The notes beneath the pieces were generated by a model. It did not search any database and was not told the DNA's origin. It saw only the letters and a program-made list of their open reading frames with translations. The translations under genes and the position numbers were made by a program. From Actinomycetospora soli (GTDB lineage Bacteria > Actinomycetota > Actinomycetes > Mycobacteriales > Pseudonocardiaceae), in NCBI RefSeq assembly GCF_021026295.1, contig NZ_JAJNDA010000015.1, forward strand, positions 62,001-126,000: a stretch of DNA of 64,000 nt, read 5' to 3'. Of the stretch, positions 16,900 to 24,570 are shown in pieces; position 1 is the first letter of the stretch, and the number at the start of each line of letters is the position of its first letter.

Positions 16900-17805
16900 A
16901 TGGCCGCACCTGACCGGGACCGTGCGCGCCGCGACGCGCTGCGTGTCGCGGCCGAGCTCGGACGCCCCTGCCCCGACCCCACCGCCCCGCTCGACGAGGC
17001 CGCCCGCCTGCTCGCGCGGTGGCGGACCGACGACGAGATCCGGGCGGCGCTGCGCCCGGTGTTCGCCGCGGCGGTGCCGCACCAGCGCGCCCTGATCGCG
17101 CTCGGCGACATCGACGCCTGGCTCCCCGACGGCCGGGTGGCGCTGGGGCACTGGGAGGCGGCGGTGTCCGGCCCCGACGCGGCACTGGCCGCCGAGGCGG
17201 CGTGGAAGGCCGCGCGTGCCCACCTCCGGGCGGGTCGCCCGGCGGAGGCCGCGCCGCTGCTCCGGCAGGCGGCCGCGGGTGGGTGGACCGAGGACGCCCA
17301 GGCCCGACGCCGGGCCGAGAAGGCCGCCGCGGTGGAGGCCGCGGCCCAGCGGGAGGGCGACCGCCTGCGGCGCGCGCAGCGCTGTCTCGACGCCGACGAC
17401 CACGAGAGCGCCGAGGACGTGCTGCTCACGCTCGAACACCCCGAACCCGGGTTCAGCGGACTCCGCCACGGGGCGTGGGAGCAGGACCTCCGCGGCGAGA
17501 TCGCCTTCCGCCGCGGTGACCTCGAGCGGGCGGAGGAGCACTTCGTCGCGGGCGGCGGACCGGGCCACCGACGTCGGGATCTCCGGCTCGCGCAGCTCGC
17601 GATCCTCCGGGGCGACGCTGCGGAGGCCTTCGAGCGGACCACGGGACTGACCGATCCCGACGACGAGGTGTCCGAGGAGGCCTGGCCGCTGCTCGTCCTC
17701 CACGCCGAGCTCATCGCTGCCGGGATGGACCACGACGAGGCGCCGGTGTGCGTGTGCGGCTGCTGCTGCGACGCCGAGTGCCAGGGATGGTGCGGCGGAG
17801 ATTGA
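16900..17805 (+). CDS. TPR-like protein with Cys-rich C-terminus
   Basis: 301 residues, no signal peptide. Helical repeats with TPR/SEL1-like spacing run through the protein (AAWKAARAHLRAGRPAEAAPL, IAFRRGDLERAEEHF, LAQLAILRGDAAEAFER). The last ~20 residues, VCVCGCCCDAECQGWCGG, carry seven cysteines, which looks like a metal site or redox cluster. No family recognised. The gene follows chitosanase by 49 bases in the same direction. After it, 17806-18033 contains no gene, only the ole control region. Confidence 0.78.
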   Translation: MAAPDRDRARRDALRVAAELGRPCPDPTAPLDEAARLLARWRTDDEIRAALRPVFAAAVPHQRALIALGDIDAWLPDGRVALGHWEAAVSGPDAALAAEAAWKAARAHLRAGRPAEAAPLLRQAAAGGWTEDAQARRRAEKAAAVEAAAQREGDRLRRAQRCLDADDHESAEDVLLTLEHPEPGFSGLRHGAWEQDLRGEIAFRRGDLERAEEHFVAGGGPGHRRRDLRLAQLAILRGDAAEAFERTTGLTDPDDEVSEEAWPLLVLHAELIAAGMDHDEAPVCVCGCCCDAECQGWCGGD

Positions 17806-17922
17806 TGGAAACATCGCATCGCCCTCGTCGCGGTACCCGGAAGTAGTGCCGTACGGTGCGCCGCTGCCGAATTCCCGAGCAGCGGCCACCGTTCGGACCA
17901 CCGATCCGGACAGATCTTCCTG

Positions 17923-17968
17923 TTACCGCACGTTGCTTATGATCCCTGGTAACGGGAACGCGCGGTAA
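17923..17968. promoter_or_regulatory. Promoter and palindromic operator of the ole operon
   Basis: TTACCGCACGTT (17923-17934) and AACGCGCGGTAA (17957-17968) form a 12-base inverted repeat with one mismatch around a -10-like TATGAT (17938-17943); an extra GGTAA half-site lies at 17948-17952. Locally low GC. A repressor bound here would cover the core promoter. No regulator gene is adjacent. Confidence 0.65.
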
Positions 17969-17991
17969 GGGGCACGCGTTGTCCGGAATAC

Positions 17992-18040
17992 CTCTCATGG
18001 CGCCCCCACGAACAATCGCGCACTCTCGGATTCATGAGAG
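17992..18040 (+). promoter_or_regulatory. Possible start-codon hairpin of oleA
   Basis: CTCTCATG (17992-17999) is the exact inverse of CATGAGAG (18033-18040), which contains the ATG start at 18034. A competing CTCTC (18022-18026)/GAGAG (18036-18040) stem is also possible. There is no Shine-Dalgarno before the ATG, so RNA folding could control translation. Confidence 0.4.
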
Positions 18041-19056
18041 CGGCACAGCGCTACGACGACGTGGTGATCACGGGACTGGCGCACGTCGACGCGCCGCACG
18101 TGGTCACCTCCTCCGACCTCGAGGACCGGCTGGGCGGCACCCTGACGAGGCTCCGGATCACGCCCGGCCTGCTCGAGAAGCTGTCGGGCATCGTCGAGCG
18201 CCGGGTGTGGGACGACGGCACCATGCCGAGCGAGGTGGCCGCGCAGGCGGGGGAGAAGGCCCTCGCGAACAGCGGCGTCGCGCGGGACGAGATCGGCATG
18301 CTGATCAACACGTCGGTCTCCCGCGACCATCTCGAACCGAGTACCGCGAGCATCGTGCACGGCCGCATGGAATTGTCGCCCGAGGCGGGTAATTTCGATC
18401 TCGGCAACGCCTGCCTCGGATTCCTCAACGGCATGAACGTCGTCGCCACGATGATCGAGGCGGGCGAGATCGACCACGGACTCGTCGTCGCGGGGGAGAC
18501 CAGTCGATTCGCGATGGAATCGACGATCGCCCGCCTCGCGGGCGAGGACGCGACCCGGCAGATGTTCCACCAGCAGTTCGCCACGCTCACCGTCGGCTCC
18601 GGCGCCGTCGCCATGGTCCTGTCCCGCGGCAGCACCGGCCACCGCTTCCTCGGCGGGCTCGGCCGCGCCAGCACGATGGGCAACGCGCAGCTCTGCGTCG
18701 GACAGGCCGACGAGATGCGTACCGACTCGGGTGGGCTCCTCGCCGCCGGGATGGAGCTCGCCGGGCGGGCCTGGAAGGACGCCGTCTCGGCCTTCGACTG
18801 GGACACCGGCTCCTACGACGTCTACTGCCTGCACCAGGTCTCGAAGGTGCACACCCGCGCCGTCGCCGACCAGCTCGGGCTCGACATCGCGCGCTTCCCC
18901 TCGCAGTTCCCGCACTTCGGCAACATCGGCCCGGCCGGGGTTCCGACGGTGCTGTCGAAGGCGGTCGAGGACGGCACCGTCACCGACGGCTCCCGCGTCA
19001 TGCTCATGGGCGTCGGCAGCGGCATCAACGCCGCGGCGGCCGAGGTGATCTGGTGA
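18034..19056 (+). CDS. oleA: OleA: acyl-CoA head-to-head condensing thiolase
   Basis: 340 residues. Joins two fatty acyl-CoAs by Claisen condensation to a 2-alkyl-3-ketoacid, the first step of long-chain olefin synthesis. Thiolase fold with OleA hallmarks: second-channel Glu101 in RDHLEPSTASIVHG, nucleophile Cys127 in DLGNACLGFLNG, His267 in CLHQVSKVH and Asn297 in HFGNIGPAG. The LEPSTA Glu and absence of an ACP-binding Arg patch separate it from FabH. ATG at 18034 starts the conserved VVITGLAHVDAPHV strand. GTGA overlap with oleB. Confidence 0.93.
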   Translation: MRAAQRYDDVVITGLAHVDAPHVVTSSDLEDRLGGTLTRLRITPGLLEKLSGIVERRVWDDGTMPSEVAAQAGEKALANSGVARDEIGMLINTSVSRDHLEPSTASIVHGRMELSPEAGNFDLGNACLGFLNGMNVVATMIEAGEIDHGLVVAGETSRFAMESTIARLAGEDATRQMFHQQFATLTVGSGAVAMVLSRGSTGHRFLGGLGRASTMGNAQLCVGQADEMRTDSGGLLAAGMELAGRAWKDAVSAFDWDTGSYDVYCLHQVSKVHTRAVADQLGLDIARFPSQFPHFGNIGPAGVPTVLSKAVEDGTVTDGSRVMLMGVGSGINAAAAEVIW

Positions 19057-19931
19057 CCACCGGCTTCGCCCTGGACCACCGCACCGTCGAGATCGGCGGC
19101 CACACGATGGCCTACGTCGACGAGGGCGCCGGCACCCCGGTGCTGCACGTCCACGGCAACCCGACGTGGTCGTTCTACTGGCGCTCGCTGCTGACCACGC
19201 TGCCCGACGACGGGTTCCGCGCGATCGCGCCCGACCACATCGGCATGGGCCGCTCCGACAAGCCCGCGCTCGCCGACTACCCGCACACCCTCGCGCGGCG
19301 CGTCGCCGACCTGAGCGCGTTCGTCGAGCACCTCGACCTCGACGGGCCGCTCCACCTCGTCGTCCACGACTGGGGCGGCCCGATCGGCCTCTCGTGGGCC
19401 GCGGAGCACCTCGATCAGGTCGACCGGATCGTCGTCCTCAACAGCGCCGCCTTCCCGCTGCCCGCGGACAAGCGCATCCCCTGGACGTTGCAGGCCGCGC
19501 GCCTGCCCGTCGTCGGGGACGTCCTCGTCCGGCGGTTCAACGCCTTCTCCCTCGGCGCGCTCGCGCTGGGCAGCGGTCGGCCCTGGCTCGGCGCCGAGGC
19601 CCGCCGCGGCCTGCTCGAGCCGTACGACTCCCCGGAGCACCGCGTCGCCGTCCACGCCTTCGTCCAGGACATCCCGACCGGTCCCGCCGACCCGGCCCAC
19701 CCGGTGCTGGTCCGCCTGGCCGAGCGGCTCCCCGAGCTCGACACCCACCCGGTCCAGGTGCACTGGGGGATGAAGGACCCGGTCTTCGACGAGACGATCC
19801 TGCGCCACCTCGTCGCGCACCTGCCCCACGCCGAGGTGCACCGCTACCCGGACGCCGGGCACTACGTCCTCGAGGACGCCGCGGACCGGATCGTCCCCCG
19901 GGTCCGGCGCTTCCTGACGGCGGGTCGGTGA
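19053..19931 (+). CDS. oleB: OleB: beta-lactone decarboxylase (haloalkane dehalogenase fold)
   Basis: 292 residues. Alpha/beta hydrolase of the haloalkane-dehalogenase family that decarboxylates the beta-lactone to the cis-olefin. Motifs: HGNPTWSFYWR (Asn36 of the oxyanion/halide region), nucleophile Asp106 in VVHDWGGPIGL and His270 in PDAGHYVLED. It is a free-standing gene, whereas many actinobacteria have OleB and OleC fused. Starts with a 4-base overlap on oleA and ends 8 bases before oleC. Confidence 0.9.
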   Translation: MTTGFALDHRTVEIGGHTMAYVDEGAGTPVLHVHGNPTWSFYWRSLLTTLPDDGFRAIAPDHIGMGRSDKPALADYPHTLARRVADLSAFVEHLDLDGPLHLVVHDWGGPIGLSWAAEHLDQVDRIVVLNSAAFPLPADKRIPWTLQAARLPVVGDVLVRRFNAFSLGALALGSGRPWLGAEARRGLLEPYDSPEHRVAVHAFVQDIPTGPADPAHPVLVRLAERLPELDTHPVQVHWGMKDPVFDETILRHLVAHLPHAEVHRYPDAGHYVLEDAADRIVPRVRRFLTAGR

Positions 19932-19939
19932 GGGCTGCG

Positions 19940-21547
19940 ATGACCGCCGAGAGCCTCGACGGCATGCTCGCCGAGCACGCCGTCGCCCGCTCCCGTGCCG
20001 CCGCGCTCGTCCTGCCGGCTCCGCTCGGCCGCACGCGCACCGTCACCTTCGGCGCCCTGCAGCGTCGGGTGGCCGACGCCGCGGCGGGGCTCCTCGCCGC
20101 CGGGATCGGCCCCGGCACCCGAACCGCGCTGCTCGTGCCGCCGACCGCCGACTTCTTCGTCCTCGCCTACGCCCTGCTGCGGGTGCGGGCCGTTCCCGTC
20201 GTCGTCGACCCGGGCATCGGGCTGGACCGGGTGCGCTCGTGTCTGAACGAGGCCGCACCCGAGGCCTTCGTCGGGATCGCCAAGGCGCACCTCGCCCGGC
20301 GCGCGCTGCGGTGGTGCCCGTTCGCGCGGATCGCGGTCACCGCCGGCCCGGTGCCGGTTCCCGGCACGCTCTCGCTGCGTCGGCTGGAACGGGCGGGTTC
20401 CCGACGCCGGGCCCTGCCGCCGCTCCCGCGGCCCGCGGGCACCCCCGCCGCGATCCTGTTCACCAGCGGCAGCACCGGCCCGCCGAAGGGCGTCGAGCAC
20501 CACGAGGAGGGGCTGCTCGCGCAGGCCCACCTCGTGCGCGACCTCTACGGCCTCGGTCCCGGCGACGTCAGCCTGGCGACGTTCCCGCCGTTCGCACTGT
20601 TCGGACCCGCCCTCGGCATGACGACCGTGGTGCCGCGGATGGACCCGACGAAGCCGGGGAAGGTCGTGCCGTCGCGGCTGGTCACCGCCGCCGAGCGGAC
20701 CGGGGCCACCGTGATGTTCGGCTCGCCCGCCGTGCTCGACCGGCTCGGCCGCGGCGCCCCGGCCGACACCCACCTGCCGACGCTGCGTCAGGTCATCTCC
20801 GCGGGCGCCCCGGTGCCGCGCGACGTGCAGCGCCGCGTGCTGGCGCTGCTGCCCGACGGCGCGCAGGTGCACACGCCCTACGGGGCCACCGAGGCGTTGC
20901 CCGTCGCGTCGATCGGCAGCCACGAACTGCTCGAACTGCCCGACGACGGCATCTGCGTCGGGCGCGCGGTCCCGGGCGTCGACGTCGCGCTCGTGCGCCC
21001 GACCGAGGGGGCCGTCACCCGCCTGGAGCCGTCGATGCTGGTCGGACACGGTGAGGTCGGGGAGGTCGTGGTCCGCGGACCCGTCGTCAGCCCCGCCTAC
21101 GCCGAGCGCCCAGAGGCCACCGCGGCCGCGAAGCTCTCGTGGGACGGCCGACTCGCCCACCGCACCGGCGACCTCGCCTCGCTCGACGACGCCGGCCGGC
21201 TCTGGTTCGCCGGGCGGGTGGCGCACGTGGTGCACACCGCGGGTGGGCCGCTGTACAGCGTGCCGTGCGAGGAGGTGCTGAACCGCCATCCGGCGGTCCG
21301 GCGCACGGCCCTCGTCGGGACCGGCCCGTCGTCGGACCGCACGCCCGTCGCGGTCGTCGAGCTGCTCGAGGGCGGGCGCTGGACGCCGGAGCTCGTCGAC
21401 GAGCTCCGGGCGCTGGCCGCGAGCGACCCGCGGACGAAGCCGATCGAGACGTTCCTGCTGCACCGGGCGCTGCCGGTCGACCCGCGGCACAACTCGAAGA
21501 TCGACCGGGAGGCGCTCGGGCGCTGGGCGGCGGGGGAGCTCGGATGA
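19940..21547 (+). CDS. oleC: OleC: beta-lactone synthetase (AMP-binding family)
   Basis: 535 residues. ATP-dependent closure of the 2-alkyl-3-hydroxyacid to a beta-lactone through an acyl-AMP. ANL-superfamily motifs: P-loop ILFTSGSTGPPKGVEHHEEG, HTPYGATEALPVASIG, the hinge region HRTGDLASLDDAGRLWFAGR, and a C-terminal HNSKIDREALGRW with the catalytic-type Lys. Length matches stand-alone OleC. The ATG at 19940 has AGGG upstream; its TGA overlaps the ATG of oleD. Confidence 0.92.
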   Translation: MTAESLDGMLAEHAVARSRAAALVLPAPLGRTRTVTFGALQRRVADAAAGLLAAGIGPGTRTALLVPPTADFFVLAYALLRVRAVPVVVDPGIGLDRVRSCLNEAAPEAFVGIAKAHLARRALRWCPFARIAVTAGPVPVPGTLSLRRLERAGSRRRALPPLPRPAGTPAAILFTSGSTGPPKGVEHHEEGLLAQAHLVRDLYGLGPGDVSLATFPPFALFGPALGMTTVVPRMDPTKPGKVVPSRLVTAAERTGATVMFGSPAVLDRLGRGAPADTHLPTLRQVISAGAPVPRDVQRRVLALLPDGAQVHTPYGATEALPVASIGSHELLELPDDGICVGRAVPGVDVALVRPTEGAVTRLEPSMLVGHGEVGEVVVRGPVVSPAYAERPEATAAAKLSWDGRLAHRTGDLASLDDAGRLWFAGRVAHVVHTAGGPLYSVPCEEVLNRHPAVRRTALVGTGPSSDRTPVAVVELLEGGRWTPELVDELRALAASDPRTKPIETFLLHRALPVDPRHNSKIDREALGRWAAGELG

Positions 21548-22539
21548 GGGCCCTCGTGACCGGCGGCGGCGGCTTCCTCGGCGGTGCGGTGGTCGACGCG
21601 CTGCTCGCGCGCGGCGACGACGTGACCAGCGTGGCCCGCGGCGACTACCCCGCGTTGCGGGCCCGCGGGGTGGCGACGATGCGGGGCGACCTCGCCGACC
21701 CCGCCGTCGCCCGCGCCGCTGTGGCGGAGGTCGACGTGGTGTTCCACGTCGCGGCCCGGGCGGGCATCTCCGGAGCGGCGTCGTCGTACCGGCGCAGCAA
21801 CGTCGACGCGACGCGGGCCCTGCTCGACGCCTGTCGGGCGGCCGGCGTGCGGCGGTTCGTGTTCACCAGCACGCCGAGCGTGGTGCACGCCGGCGCCGAC
21901 ATCCGCGGCGGCGACGAGTCCCTGCCCTACGCCACGCACTACGACTCGCCGTACCCGGAGACGAAGGCCGAGGCGGAGCGGCTGGTGCTGGCGGCGAACT
22001 CGCCCGACCTCGCGACCGTGGCGCTGCGCCCGCACCTCGTCTGGGGGCCGGGGGACACGCAGCTGGTCCCGCGCATCCTCGACCGCGCCCGGTCGGGACG
22101 GTTGCGCCTGGTCGGCGACGGCGCCGCCGTCATCGACACGACCTACGTCGACGACGCCGCGCAGGCCCACCTCGACGCCGCCGACCGGCTCGTCCCCGGT
22201 GCCGCGTGCGCCGGGCGGCCGTACTTCATCACGTCCGGCGATCCCCGCCCGGTGCACGAACTGGTCAACGGCATCGTGACGGCGGGCGGGCTGCCGCCCG
22301 TCTCGGCGACCGTCCCGCTGCCGGTGGCGGTGGCGGCCGGCGCCGTGGTGGAGACGGTGTGGAAGGGGCTGGAACGGATCGTGTCGGTGGGTGACCCGCC
22401 CATGACCCGCTTCCTCGCCCGGCAACTCGCGACCGACCACTGGTTCGACATCTCGGCCGCGAAGCGGGACCTGGGCTACGCGCCGCAGGTCCCGCTGGAC
22501 GAGGGGTTCGAACGGTTGGCCGCCGCGCTCAGCGCGTGA
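21544..22539 (+). CDS. oleD: OleD: NAD(P)H-dependent 2-alkyl-3-ketoacid reductase
   Basis: 331 residues. Extended SDR/3-beta-HSD family: nucleotide loop VTGGGGFLGGAVVDALL, active-site YPETKAEAERLV with Tyr and Lys, and HLVWGPGDTQLVPRIL typical of OleD. It reduces the OleA product to the 3-hydroxyacid used by OleC. ATGA overlap with oleC completes a four-gene, gap-free operon. Its 3' end overlaps that of the convergent esterase by 11 bases. Confidence 0.92.
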   Translation: MRALVTGGGGFLGGAVVDALLARGDDVTSVARGDYPALRARGVATMRGDLADPAVARAAVAEVDVVFHVAARAGISGAASSYRRSNVDATRALLDACRAAGVRRFVFTSTPSVVHAGADIRGGDESLPYATHYDSPYPETKAEAERLVLAANSPDLATVALRPHLVWGPGDTQLVPRILDRARSGRLRLVGDGAAVIDTTYVDDAAQAHLDAADRLVPGAACAGRPYFITSGDPRPVHELVNGIVTAGGLPPVSATVPLPVAVAAGAVVETVWKGLERIVSVGDPPMTRFLARQLATDHWFDISAAKRDLGYAPQVPLDEGFERLAAALSA

Positions 22540-23596
22540 TCTCTGCGAGGAACTCCGCCATCGCCACGCTCGCGTCCGGGCCAGCCGGGTCGGTGTAGGA
22601 CCCGCCGGCCCGGCCGCCCGACCAGGCGTGTCCGCTGCCCCGCACCGTCCAGTGCTCGGCGCGGACGTTCCCGTCCCCGTCGGTCCACCGCTCGCGCGTC
22701 CAGTCCCGAGCGCCGTGGCCGTGCTCCACGGTGCGGGCGCAGCCGGGGTGGTCGGCGAGGGCGGCCTCGACCGCGCGGCTCCCGTTGACCGCGGCCACCG
22801 TCGGGTCGTCGGCCCCGTGGAACACGATCGTCGGCACGGACGTCGCCGGCACCCGGTACGGCGCCCCGCGCATCGCCGCGAAGGCCGACCCGACGTCGCG
22901 CGCCGCGCCCGCCGGCAGCCCGGAGTGGATCCCGACGCCGGCGACGAGGTCGGGGTAGGCCGCACCGATCACCGCCGCCATCGCGGCCCCGGCGGAGAAG
23001 CCGGCGACGAACACCCGGTCGCGGTCGACGCCGTGCGCCGCCGACACCTCGGCGATGACGGCCGCGATCAGCGCGGCCTCCCCGTGCCGGCCCTGGTGGG
23101 CGGGCTCGAACCAGTTCCAGTAGCCCATCGCGTTCGCCGACCGGGACTGCTCCGGGTAGGCGACGAGGAACCCCTCCCGCTCGGCCAGGTCGTCCATCCC
23201 CGTGGCCGCGGCGAACGTGTCCGCGTCCTGCGTGCCGCCGTGCAGCATCACGAACAGCGGCGGGCGTTCCTGCGGTCGCGTCGGCCGGACGAGCCGGTAG
23301 GCCCGGGTCCCCGCGGGCCCGCTCACCGTGCCGCGGGAGATCCGTCCCGACGACGGGTCCGGCCCGGCCGCACGCGGGCCCGCGGAGAAGGCGCCGGGCA
23401 TCGTCGGGAAGACACCGGTCGTGGTGGGGACGCTGCCCGCGCCCTGCAGGACGGTCATCGCCTCGGTCAGCCGGCCGGCGCGGGTCAGGCGGGTGGCCTC
23501 CGCCATCCTGGCCGACTGCGGGCCCCCGGCCGTCGGGAGGCGGGAGCAGTGGTCGACGAGCGCGCGGACGAACCGGCGGCCTCGTGGTGAAGTCAT
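22529..23596 (-). CDS. PHB-depolymerase family esterase
   Basis: 355 residues. Alpha/beta hydrolase of the extracellular PHB depolymerase/feruloyl-esterase type: HGGTQDADTFA oxyanion strand, Ser201 in VAGFSAGAAM, Asp263/264 in FHGADDPTV and His323 in GSGHAWSGG. The N-terminal RMAEATRLTRAGRLTEAM segment is a recurrent feature of these proteins in actinobacteria. No signal peptide, so it is probably intracellular. It follows the ribbon-helix-helix regulator by 58 bases and is likely cotranscribed with it. Confidence 0.88.
   Translation of the reverse strand: MTSPRGRRFVRALVDHCSRLPTAGGPQSARMAEATRLTRAGRLTEAMTVLQGAGSVPTTTGVFPTMPGAFSAGPRAAGPDPSSGRISRGTVSGPAGTRAYRLVRPTRPQERPPLFVMLHGGTQDADTFAAATGMDDLAEREGFLVAYPEQSRSANAMGYWNWFEPAHQGRHGEAALIAAVIAEVSAAHGVDRDRVFVAGFSAGAAMAAVIGAAYPDLVAGVGIHSGLPAGAARDVGSAFAAMRGAPYRVPATSVPTIVFHGADDPTVAAVNGSRAVEAALADHPGCARTVEHGHGARDWTRERWTDGDGNVRAEHWTVRGSGHAWSGGRAGGSYTDPAGPDASVAMAEFLAEITR
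23345..23358 (+). repeat. Coding copy of TCCCGACGACGGGT
   Basis: Exact copy of the interspersed 14-mer inside the esterase gene (antisense to it), flanked by G and CC like the inverted copy at 28422-28435. Confidence 0.75.
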
Positions 23597-23654
23597 GCGT
23601 CGTCCCTTCGGACGAGGTGCGTGGCGAGGGGAGGTCCCCGACGCCGCCGGCGGC

Positions 23655-24047
23655 TCACACGATCCGCGGGCCCAGGGCCGCCTTGACGGCCCGGCTCGCG
23701 CGGAACGCGCCGAGGACCTCGACCGAGGCGATGGTGGCCACCGCCAGGTCGGGCGAGACGTCCTCGGCGAGGCTCGCCAGTCCCAGCACCCGGATGTGGA
23801 TCTGCTCGCCCCGGTCCTGCAGGGCCTGCAGGTCGGCGCGGGAGAAGTGCTGGGTGCCGAGCACCAGGGTCCGGCGGGCCACCGTGGTCTCGAGGGCCGG
23901 GCCGTTGGCGTTCAGCTGGTTGCGAATGGCGGTCCGGATGAAGTCGGTCCGGGTCGTGTAGAAGCCCTCCTGCACGAGGAGGTCGATGTGCCCGAGATCG
24001 ACCAACCCGAGGTTGACGGTGATCTTCTCGGTCTTGTCCTCCCCCAC
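23655..24047 (-). CDS. Ribbon-helix-helix (CopG-type) regulator
   Basis: 130 residues. The N-terminal 50 residues carry an RHH fold (KITVNLGLVDLGHIDLLVQE, then GFYTTRTDFIRTAIRNQL). The C-terminal 80 residues (TLVLGTQHFSRADLQALQDR) may be an effector or oligomerisation domain. The GTG at 24047 has GAGAGGCGGG upstream. Lying first in a unit with a PHB-depolymerase-like esterase it probably controls polyester or ester metabolism (inference), and likely binds the ACCATCCA palindrome just upstream of its own start. Confidence 0.85.
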   Translation of the reverse strand: MGEDKTEKITVNLGLVDLGHIDLLVQEGFYTTRTDFIRTAIRNQLNANGPALETTVARRTLVLGTQHFSRADLQALQDRGEQIHIRVLGLASLAEDVSPDLAVATIASVEVLGAFRASRAVKAALGPRIV

Positions 24048-24070
24048 GACCCGCCTCTCGTCATCCGTGG

Positions 24071-24088
24071 ACCATCCAACTGGATGGT
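24071..24088. promoter_or_regulatory. Palindromic operator ACCATCCA-AC-TGGATGGT
   Basis: 8-base perfect arms with a 2-base centre, 24 bases upstream of the RHH regulator start; a typical autoregulatory site for RHH dimers. Confidence 0.75.
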
Positions 24089-24129
24089 GCACGGAGTCCG
24101 GCCCGTTCGCAAGACCTCGCCCTTGCGCG

Positions 24130-24173
24130 TGTCAGGGGCCTGACATAGCTTCTCGTATGTCAGGCCCCTGACA
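24130..24173. promoter_or_regulatory. Twin operators TGTCAGG-N2-CCTGACA
   Basis: TGTCAGGGGCCTGACA (24130-24145) and TGTCAGGCCCCTGACA (24158-24173) each have 7-base palindromic arms and are exact inverses of one another, 28 bp centre to centre. The first lies between a weak -35 TTGCGC (24123) and -10 TAGCTT (24146), so a bound regulator, most simply the MarR protein encoded at the end of this operon, would block the promoter. Confidence 0.8.
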
Positions 24174-24195
24174 TCGCTGTCCCCGAGGAGTCCCC

Positions 24196-24570
24196 ATGCC
24201 CGCCGTCACCGGCCCGTCCTTCCTCGCCCTCCAGGTCCGTGACCTCGACCGGGCCGCCGCCTTCTACGAGACCCGGCTCGGGCTCCACCGCGCGCCCGCG
24301 TCCCCGCCGGGAGCGGTCGTCTTCACCACCAGCCCCGTGCCGTTCGCCGTCCGCGAGCCGCAGCCGGGGGTCGACCTGGACGCGACGTCGCCCCGCCCGG
24401 GACACGGCGTCGCCCTCTGGCTGGCGGCGGACGACGCCCAGGGTCTGCACGACGCGCTCGACGCGGCGGACGTCCCGATCCTCGCCGACCCCGTCGACGG
24501 GCCCTTCGGTCGCCAGTTCACCTTCGCCGACCCCGACGGCTACGCCGTCACGGTCCACGAGCAGGCCTGA
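24196..24570 (+). CDS. VOC family (glyoxalase/bleomycin-resistance fold) protein
   Basis: 124 residues, one full two-module VOC unit: VRDLDRAAAFYETRLGLH at the N-terminus and FADPDGYAVTVHE at the C-terminus. A metal-binding Glu is present near the C-terminus but substrate cannot be read from sequence. First gene of a three-gene operon with an AlkA-like glycosylase and MarR regulator; its stop overlaps the next start (TGATG). Confidence 0.88.
   Translation: MPAVTGPSFLALQVRDLDRAAAFYETRLGLHRAPASPPGAVVFTTSPVPFAVREPQPGVDLDATSPRPGHGVALWLAADDAQGLHDALDAADVPILADPVDGPFGRQFTFADPDGYAVTVHEQA

Noticed and set aside
15906..17819. Long minus-strand open frame over chitosanase and the TPR-like gene
   Set aside because: Shadow of two well-supported plus-strand genes; Arg/Ser-rich and with no motif.
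18034..22539. Ole operon as a nocardiolactone-type or polyketide cluster
   Set aside because: A complete oleB is present and there is only one thiolase and no modular synthase; the olefin pathway is simpler.
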